Origin: Clostridiales bacterium | GTDB taxonomy: Bacteria; Bacillota; Clostridia; Christensenellales; Aristaeellaceae | Assembly (NCBI GenBank): GCA_024684375.1 | Contig: JAIKWZ010000042.1 | Coordinates: 78,399-142,398 of the forward strand | DNA: 64,000 nt | Direction: 5' to 3' | In this document: positions 58,698 to 64,000 of the stretch, one piece after another | Position numbering within the stretch: the first letter of the stretch is position 1 | Layout: each line of letters starts with the position of its first letter | Program-made: the position numbers and the translations under genes | Notes under the pieces: generated by a model | The model's input: only the letters and a program-made list of their open reading frames with translations | Database searches by the model: none | Told to the model about the DNA's origin: nothing

Positions 58698-58991
58698 ATG
58701 GACAAGTTTACTGCAGCGCTCAAAAAAATCGGTTCAGCCATCTGGTCTTTTCTTAAGAACGTTTGGGGAGTTATTAAACGTTATGCTCCGGTCGTGCTTA
58801 AGGCTGTTTGGGATGCGCTCAAGGTCGCCTGGCGCTGGCTCCGTGACACCTCGATCGTTATCTGGAACATGCTTATGGGGTTGACCGCGAAGCTGCTGAA
58901 TCTTGATCCCGTCGCAAACAAACGCGCGGTAACGATCACGCTGTGTTCTTTTATAGTCATCCTTATACTTCTGTTGATTGTAATTTTTTAA
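58698..58991 (+). CDS. Small Trp-rich membrane protein
   Basis: A 97-residue protein. The first 70 residues are amphipathic, rich in Trp and Lys (IWSFLKNVWGVIKRY, VWDALKVAWRWLR). The last 25 form one strongly hydrophobic helix (ITLCSFIVILILLLIVIF) that ends the protein. It has AGGGGAG before ATG 58698. I do not recognise a family. It is probably a C-tail-anchored or membrane-bound small protein. It lies between two tRNA genes, downstream of the weak hairpin. Confidence 0.6.
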   Translation: MDKFTAALKKIGSAIWSFLKNVWGVIKRYAPVVLKAVWDALKVAWRWLRDTSIVIWNMLMGLTAKLLNLDPVANKRAVTITLCSFIVILILLLIVIF

Positions 58992-59010
58992 TAAAAATCA
59001 AACGCTTCGC

Positions 59011-59039
59011 TTGCATTTAACGCACCGGCATGTTATAAT
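59011..59039 (+). promoter_or_regulatory. Promoter of tRNA-Ser
   Basis: -35 TTGCAT (59011-59016), 17-base spacer, -10 TATAAT (59034-59039). Confidence 0.78.
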
Positions 59040-59067
59040 GCCTTTCGTTCGGGCAAGCGAACGGCAT

Positions 59068-59157
59068 GGAGAAGTCGCCTAGCTTGGTCGAGGGCGCACG
59101 ACTGGAAATCGTGTAACGGCCAAAATCCGTTCGAGGGTTCGAATCCCTCCTTCTCCG
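59068..59157 (+). tRNA. tRNA-Ser (anticodon GGA)
   Basis: A 90-base class II tRNA. Acceptor GGAGAAG pairs with CTTCTCC. The anticodon stem CACGA/TCGTG has loop CTGGAAA (anticodon GGA). There is a long variable arm (AACGGCCAAAATCCGTT) and a T arm GAGGGTTCGAATCCCTC. The discriminator is G. CCA is not encoded. Confidence 0.95.
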
Positions 59158-59161
59158 TCCT

Positions 59162-59199
59162 AAAAACGGCATCAGATGCAACATCTGACGCCGTTTTTT
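59162..59199 (+). terminator. Terminator after tRNA-Ser
   Basis: ACGGC-A-TCAGATG / CATCTGA-C-GCCGT stem with one internal mismatch pair and a CAA loop, followed by TTTTTT. Confidence 0.88.
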
Positions 59200-59279
59200 A
59201 GCGCCCTCGACCGAGGTTTTCGGGAGTCGTGTTACCTGCTTCGTCTAAAGGGTGTAAACGAAATTCAAGTAGAAAAGAT

Positions 59280-59455
59280 ATGTGCTCCCTTAGAAAACGT
59301 ACTCGTTCGCAGATTTCCGAAAACAGCCTTGTTCCAAGAATCACCTTTGAGGATCTTTCGAGACGGTTCATACTCTAACAGTGGTCAAGAGCTAATGCGG
59401 AAGCGACGATCAAGCACTACGAACAGAGCATAAAGCGTCTGAGCCTGTTTCTGAC
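59280..59455 (+). pseudogene. Remnant of a tyrosine-recombinase (integrase) N-terminal domain
   Basis: Read in the frame beginning with ATG at 59280, the region gives ...VPRITFEDLSRRFIL, a stop (TAA, 59376-59378), then QWSRANAEATIKHYEQSIK and RLSLFL. This matches the SAM-like core-binding domain that opens phage and ICE integrases (FEDL...A.ATIK.YE..IKRL..FL). The catalytic domain with R-H-R-Y is absent, and guaA starts on the other strand right after it. It is a non-functional scar. Confidence 0.5.
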
Positions 59456-59471
59456 CTGCCTCATTTTTGCC

Positions 59472-61016
59472 TCATTCCCACTCTATGCTCGCCGGGGGCT
59501 TGCTCGTAACGTCGTACACGACCCTGCTTACGTGCGGCACCTCGTTGACGATGCGCTCGGAGACCCTCGCGATAAGGTCATACGGCAGGCGCGCCCAGTC
59601 GGCGGTCATGAAGTCGTCGGTGGTCACCGCGCGCAGCGCTATGGTGTAATCGTAAGTGCGCTCGTCGCCCATCACGCCCACGCTGTGCACTCCGGTGAGC
59701 ACCGTGAAATACTGGCTGACCCGGCCTTCGAGGCCGGCTTTGGCGATCTCCCTGCGGAAGATGGCGTCGCTCTCGCGCACGATCTCCGCCTTCTGCGGCG
59801 TGACTTCACCGATGATGCGGATGGCCAGTCCCGGGCCAGGGAAGGGCTGCCGCCAGACCAGCTCGCGCGGCAGGCCCAGCGTCTCGCCCAGCGCGCGCAC
59901 TTCGTCCTTGAACAGCATCCGCAGCGGCTCGATCAGCTCGGTAAAACCCAGCTCCTTAGGCAGGCCGCCCACGTTGTGATGGCTCTTGATCACCGCCGCG
60001 GAGGTTCCCTGACCGCTCTCGATCACGTCTGGATAAATGGTGCCCTGAGCGAAATAGTCCATTTTGCCGAGCAAAGCGGCTTCGTTTTTGAACACCTCGA
60101 TGAAGTCGCGCCCTATTATGTGGCGCTTCTCCTCTGGTTCGGTAACTCCTTTAAGGTCGCCGAAGAATCTCCCGGCGGCGTCCACGCGCACGAAGCGCAC
60201 CGGGAACAACTCGCTGAACACGCGGCATACCTGATCGCTCTCGCCCTTTCTCAAAAGCCCGTGGTCGACAAACACACATGTCAGGCGGTTTCCTATGGCC
60301 CGGTAGATCAGCGCCGCCGCCACCGACGAATCCACGCCGCCGGAAAGCGCCAGCAGCACGGTGCCGGTGTCGCCGACGATCTTACGGATCTGCCGGACGG
60401 CCATCTCCGCGTAATTTTCCATTGTCCAGTCGCCCGGACAGCCGCAGATCTTCAGCACGAAGTTTTCTATGATCCGGCGGCCCTCGTCAGTGTGGGTCAC
60501 TTCGGGGTGGAACTGCACGCCGTAGAGGCGTCTCCCCTCGTTCGCCATGGCGGCGACGGGGCAGTTGTCCGTCTCCGCGATCACGCGGAACCCGGGAGGG
60601 CACGTCTTTACCTGCCAGGTGTGGCTCATCCAGCAGGAGGATTCGGGCAACAGTCTGTCGAACAGGCCGTTCTGTTCCTTCATGCGCACCGTCACCCGGC
60701 CGTACTCGCGCTCCTCTGCCCGCTCCACCGAGCCGCCCAGCAACGCGGCGGTCAGCTGCATGCCGTAGCAGATGCCAAGCACCGGCACGCCCAGTTCCCA
60801 GATGCCGACATCGCAGCGCGGGGCGCCGTCGTCCATCACGCTGGCCGGTCCGCCGGAGAGGATGATCCCCGCGGGCTGGCGTGCGGCAATTTCCGAAGTG
60901 GGCATATGCCACGGTACCACCTCGGAATACACACAGCATTCCCGCACGCGTCGGGCAATGAGCTGGGTGTACTGGCCGCCGAAGTCGAGTATGATGATCT
61001 TTGAGGTCGCGTTCAT
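59472..61016 (-). CDS. guaA: GMP synthase (glutamine-hydrolysing)
   Basis: A 514-residue enzyme that aminates XMP to GMP with glutamine and ATP. The N-terminal class I glutamine amidotransferase has Cys83 in LGICYGMQ and the HPEVTHT triad motif. The ATP pyrophosphatase has the P-loop [11 protein letters not shown]. The C-terminal dimerization domain ends in [15 protein letters not shown] precedes the ATG. It lies 72 bases downstream of asnB. Codons are richer in G/C at the third position than in genes left of tRNA-Ser. Confidence 0.96.
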   Translation of the reverse strand: MNATSKIIILDFGGQYTQLIARRVRECCVYSEVVPWHMPTSEIAARQPAGIILSGGPASVMDDGAPRCDVGIWELGVPVLGICYGMQLTAALLGGSVERAEEREYGRVTVRMKEQNGLFDRLLPESSCWMSHTWQVKTCPPGFRVIAETDNCPVAAMANEGRRLYGVQFHPEVTHTDEGRRIIENFVLKICGCPGDWTMENYAEMAVRQIRKIVGDTGTVLLALSGGVDSSVAAALIYRAIGNRLTCVFVDHGLLRKGESDQVCRVFSELFPVRFVRVDAAGRFFGDLKGVTEPEEKRHIIGRDFIEVFKNEAALLGKMDYFAQGTIYPDVIESGQGTSAAVIKSHHNVGGLPKELGFTELIEPLRMLFKDEVRALGETLGLPRELVWRQPFPGPGLAIRIIGEVTPQKAEIVRESDAIFRREIAKAGLEGRVSQYFTVLTGVHSVGVMGDERTYDYTIALRAVTTDDFMTADWARLPYDLIARVSERIVNEVPHVSRVVYDVTSKPPASIEWE

Positions 61017-61088
61017 GGGCAGTCCTCCTGAAGATTGCGAAACTATTTATACAGACATTCTATGCGCTGCGAAAGAGATTGTCGAGCA

Positions 61089-62672
61089 TCACACCCCGCT
61101 CGCGCCATAGTTCGGCAGCACCCTTGCCGACGGGTCGGCTACGTCGCAGCTGGGCCAGGTTTTGTTGGGCATCCAGAAATCGGCGATCATGCCCGCCTGA
61201 CCGGGGTAATACTGCTCGAACAGCTCCCGGTACAACAGACTCTCCTTGGTAAACGGGCGGCAGTAGCCGTACTTCGCCGCCTTCTCGGCAAACTCGCCGT
61301 CGGTATAGGTGCGCTCGGCCAGCGCTTTCAGGTTGCCCACCATCGAATGGCCCACCGCGTCAGAAAAGGCCGCCTTCTGCCGCCAAAGGATCTCGTCGGG
61401 CAGGATATGGTCGTCGGAAAAGGCCTTGCGGATAAGGTACTTGCCCATGTTGTGCCGATTCATTTTCAATTCCGGATCGATGCTCATGGCGTAGCGCACG
61501 AACTTCAGATCGCCGAAGGGCACGCGGGCTTCGAGTGAGTTCACGGAGATACAGCGGTCGGCGCGCAACACGTCGTACATGTGCAGCTCGCGGATGCGCT
61601 TCTCGGCTTCTTCCTGGAACGCGGCAGCGTTAGGCGCGAAATCGGTGTACTTGTAGCCGAACAGCTCGTCGCTGATCTCGCCGGTCAGCAGCACGCGCAG
61701 GTCGGTCTGCTCGCGGATCGCCTTGCAGACGAGGTACATGCCGATGGAGGCGCGGATGGTCGTGATGTCGTAGGTCCCGAGGATCGAGACCACCGGCTCG
61801 AGCGCCGCGAGCACGTCCTCCCTGGAGATGATGACCTCGGTATGCTCGCTCCCGATGAATTCCGCAACCTCACGGGCGTATTTGAGGTCGATGGCGTCCA
61901 CGTCCATGCCGATGGCAAAGGTCCGGATCGGCTCCGCGCTCTCCCGCGCGGCGATGGCGCAGACGAGAGAGGAGTCCAGTCCGCCCGAGAGCAGAAAGCC
62001 CACCTTCGCGTCCGCGACCAGACGCTTTCGTACGCCCGCGATCAGCTTGTCGCGGATGTTTTTGCAGACGGTATCGAGGTCGTCGCGGCACACGGCTTCG
62101 ACCCTGGCGACGTCGTTGTAGCAGACGAATTCGCCGCCCTTCCAGTAGTGCCCCGGCGGGAACGGCGTCACCTTTTCGCAAAGGCCGACGAGGCAGCGCG
62201 CCTCGCTGGCGAACAGGATCGCGCCCTTCCGGTCGTAGCCGTAGAACAGCGGGCGGATGCCGATGGGGTCGCGCGCGGCGACGAATTCCTTCGTCCTGCC
62301 GTCGTAGAGCACCATGGCGAATTCCGCGTCCAGCAGCGGGAACATATCCACGCCGTGCTCGAACCACAGCGGCAGGATCAGCTCGCAGTCGGATTCGCTG
62401 ACGAACGAATAGCCCTTGCCCTCCAGCTCGCGCTTGAGCGCGGCGAAGCCGTAAAGCTCGCCGTTGCACACGACGTAGCTGCCGTCGCGCACGAACGGCT
62501 GCATCCCCTCCGGGTGCAGGCCCATGATGGCGAGGCGGTGAAAGCCCAGCAGTCCGCCGCCCGTCTGCACGACGGCGCTCATGTCCGGCCCGCGGGCGAC
62601 GCTTTTCTCAAACCCTTTTTGAAATTCCTCCATCGACGCGTCCGCGTCGCAATACCCCATAATGGAACACAT
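61089..62672 (-). CDS. asnB: Asparagine synthase (glutamine-hydrolysing), AsnB type
   Basis: A 527-residue enzyme that makes asparagine from aspartate with the amide of glutamine. The N-terminal Ntn amidotransferase has the catalytic Cys2 (MCSIMGYC), then HRLAIMG and VCNGELYGF. The synthetase domain carries LLSGGLDSSLVCAIAA (P-loop) and the GEISDELFGYKY motif. Its length fits AsnB. It follows glnA by 11 bases. The third codon positions are nearly all G or C. Confidence 0.93.
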   Translation of the reverse strand: MCSIMGYCDADASMEEFQKGFEKSVARGPDMSAVVQTGGGLLGFHRLAIMGLHPEGMQPFVRDGSYVVCNGELYGFAALKRELEGKGYSFVSESDCELILPLWFEHGVDMFPLLDAEFAMVLYDGRTKEFVAARDPIGIRPLFYGYDRKGAILFASEARCLVGLCEKVTPFPPGHYWKGGEFVCYNDVARVEAVCRDDLDTVCKNIRDKLIAGVRKRLVADAKVGFLLSGGLDSSLVCAIAARESAEPIRTFAIGMDVDAIDLKYAREVAEFIGSEHTEVIISREDVLAALEPVVSILGTYDITTIRASIGMYLVCKAIREQTDLRVLLTGEISDELFGYKYTDFAPNAAAFQEEAEKRIRELHMYDVLRADRCISVNSLEARVPFGDLKFVRYAMSIDPELKMNRHNMGKYLIRKAFSDDHILPDEILWRQKAAFSDAVGHSMVGNLKALAERTYTDGEFAEKAAKYGYCRPFTKESLLYRELFEQYYPGQAGMIADFWMPNKTWPSCDVADPSARVLPNYGASGV

Positions 62673-62683
62673 GACGCTGCCTC

Positions 62684-64000
62684 CTATCGCACGCTGAACA
62701 GCAGTTCCCCGTAGGTCGGGAACGGCCAGAATTCCTTTGCCGTCGCGGTCTCCGCCTCGTCGCAGACCGCGCGCAGCTCCGCCATGCGCGGCAGGACGAT
62801 ATCGCGGATGGTGAACGCCTCGTTGACCGATTCCTCGGTCTCCTTCACGGCGATCAGCGCGCGCTCGAGCGCGGCGGTCTTGTCCGCGACGCAGTCCGTC
62901 AGGCGCGAGAGCCGCTCGACCAGCTTCGTCTCATAGGCGCACGCCAGCGCGGGCGAAAGCGCCTTCTTCTTCGCGGCGCCCTCCGCGGTGGCTGCGGTGA
63001 ACGCCTCGACCGCGGGCAGGATCTCGCGCTGGGCCATCTCCGCCATCGTCTCGGCCTCGATCAGTATCGCCTTGGAGTAGTTTTCCAGCATGATCTCGTA
63101 GCGGGAGCGCAGCTCTCCCTCCGTGAAGACGCCGTGGCGCGCCATCAGCTCGACGGTCGCCTTTTTCACGAGCGACGGCACGCAGTCCGGCGTCGTGCGC
63201 AGCTCGGAAAGGCCGCGCTTTTCCGTCGCCTCGTGGATCCATGCCTCGTCGTAGCCGTTGCCGTTGAAGATGATGCGCTTGTGCGCCCTGACCGTCTTCT
63301 GGATCAGCTCGTGGAGCGCGGCGTTGAAGTCATCCGCGCCCTCCAGCGCGTCGGCATACTGCCGCAGCGATTCGGCGACCGCCGTGTTGAGGACGGTGTT
63401 CGCCGCAGCGATGGACTGGGACGAGCCGACCATGCGGAACTCGAACTTGTTGCCCGTGAACGCGAACGGCGAGGTGCGGTTGCGGTCGGTCATGTCGCGA
63501 GCAAAGCGGGGCAGCGCGTCCACGCCGAGCTTCAGGACCGTTTTCTTCGCGGCGCTGTAGGGCGTGTCCGTCTCGATCGATTCCAAAATGGCGGTCAGCT
63601 CGTCGCCGAGGAAGATGGACACGACGGCGGGCGGCGCCTCGTTGCCGCCGAGGCGGTGGTCGTTGCCCGCCGTGGCGACGGAGGTGCGCAGCAGCTCCTG
63701 ATAGTCGTCCACCGCCTGCACGACCGCCACGAGGAACAGCAAAAACTGCGCGTTCTCATACGGCGTCTCGCCGGGAGAGAGCAGGTTTACGCCCGTGTCG
63801 GTCGCAATCGACCAGTTGTTGTGCTTGCCCGAACCGTTGACGCCCGCGAAGGGCTTTTCATGAAGCAGGCACCCCATGCCATGCTTCGCCGCCACCTTAT
63901 GCATGATCTCCATCGTGAGCTGGTTCTGCTCGCCGGCAAGGTTGGTCGTCGTGTAGATCGGCGCAAGCTCGTGCTGCGCGGGCGCCACCTCGTTGTGCTC
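62684..64000 (-). CDS. Glutamine synthetase type III (GlnN-like), 5' part outside window
   Basis: The frame is open to the right window edge (EHNEVAPAQHELAPIY...), so the start is outside. About 438 C-terminal residues are visible out of roughly 700 for the type III family. Typical motifs are the SEVAP-like NEVAPAQHE, GSGKHNNWSIATDTGVNLL, DRNRTSPFAFTGNKFEFRMVGSSQS and NGNGYDEAWIHEA. The enzyme makes glutamine from glutamate, ammonia and ATP. Glutamine is then used by the AsnB and GuaA proteins of the next two genes. Confidence 0.93.
   Translation of the reverse strand, partial: EHNEVAPAQHELAPIYTTTNLAGEQNQLTMEIMHKVAAKHGMGCLLHEKPFAGVNGSGKHNNWSIATDTGVNLLSPGETPYENAQFLLFLVAVVQAVDDYQELLRTSVATAGNDHRLGGNEAPPAVVSIFLGDELTAILESIETDTPYSAAKKTVLKLGVDALPRFARDMTDRNRTSPFAFTGNKFEFRMVGSSQSIAAANTVLNTAVAESLRQYADALEGADDFNAALHELIQKTVRAHKRIIFNGNGYDEAWIHEATEKRGLSELRTTPDCVPSLVKKATVELMARHGVFTEGELRSRYEIMLENYSKAILIEAETMAEMAQREILPAVEAFTAATAEGAAKKKALSPALACAYETKLVERLSRLTDCVADKTAALERALIAVKETEESVNEAFTIRDIVLPRMAELRAVCDEAETATAKEFWPFPTYGELLFSVR

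Larger units (their letters stand above)
59158..59471. other. Spacer between tRNA-Ser and guaA, with terminator and recombinase scar
   Basis: 314 bases without an intact gene. It holds the tRNA-Ser terminator, then at 59201-59212 GCGCCCTCGACC, a 12-base inverted copy of part of the tRNA-Ser D-arm region, then a decayed tyrosine-recombinase fragment that runs up to the guaA stop codon. Confidence 0.55.

Noticed and set aside
59176..59433. 85-codon plus-strand frame just after tRNA-Ser
   Set aside because: It starts inside the tRNA-Ser terminator and is not in the frame that shows integrase similarity.
59532..61004. 490-codon plus-strand frame opposite guaA, and a similar 377-codon frame opposite asnB (61581-62714)
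   Set aside because: Both mirror GC-rich real genes, are His/Ala/Arg-rich and lack any recognisable domain or ribosome site.

Overview
The window reads as a chromosomal segment from a Gram-positive anaerobe of the class Clostridia. The evidence is the dnaG-rpoD-trmK-nif3 block, the tandem gyrB-gyrA pair, Shine-Dalgarno sites of the AAGGAG/GGAGG type, TTGACA/TATAAT-like promoters with 17-base spacers, an ECF-type vitamin transporter component, and secreted proteins with Thr-Pro linkers and peptidoglycan-binding repeats. The style (medium GC, plant and host glycan hydrolases, TP-rich surface proteins) fits a gut Christensenellales-like lineage, but that placement is an inference. Layout from the left: the tail of a GH78 alpha-L-rhamnosidase; a fused RNase PH/RdgB enzyme on the minus strand; a secreted YcdB/YcdC-like protein; an AlkD-like DNA repair protein and a nucleoside phosphorylase on the plus strand. 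From 15.3 kb back to 6.3 kb lies a tightly packed minus-strand run of seven genes: pseudouridine synthase, RsmC-like methyltransferase, M24 peptidase, SWIM/SNF2 helicase, a peptidoglycan-binding/NAGPA-like protein, a membrane protein and a GH29 fucosidase. gyrB-gyrA follow at 15.5-20.0 kb. The 20-38 kb stretch is dominated by the cell surface: a lipoprotein with nine peptidoglycan-binding modules and two SH3 modules, a GT-C-like polytopic membrane protein, and one 12.4-kb gene for a giant surface protein of about 4126 residues (signal peptide, Thr-Pro stalk, acidic stalk, about 33 Ig-like Big_2 domains, small LRR-like cap). From 38 to 46.8 kb, on the plus strand, come murJ, ruvB, queA, a duplicated class II aldolase, a small zinc-ribbon protein, a class A penicillin-binding protein and a YdcF-type protein. 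From 46.8 to 51.1 kb, on the minus strand, is the nif3-trmK-rpoD-dnaG block. From 51.3 to 54.6 kb is a sugar-catabolism operon (sugar epimerase, sulfatase-fold hydrolase, Gfo/Idh/MocA oxidoreductase). Then come murI, yebC, recX, an ECF S component and an AlkZ-related protein, followed by tRNA-Ala(GGC), a small membrane protein and tRNA-Ser(GGA). Directly right of tRNA-Ser is a decayed tyrosine-recombinase fragment. Past it the base composition becomes clearly richer in GC, in a minus-strand group of guaA, asnB and a type III glutamine synthetase cut by the window end. These three enzymes make or spend the glutamine amide group. The most unusual observations are: (1) the giant surface protein has a second-order repeat in which every third Ig domain carries a distinctive insert, giving a unit of about 765 bp repeated eight times; (2) a sulfatase-fold enzyme has Thr where the formylglycine Cys should be; (3) an identical near-palindrome, TCCGACCGGA, sits on the promoters of two neighbouring genes; (4) a tRNA-Ser/integrase scar coincides with a composition change.
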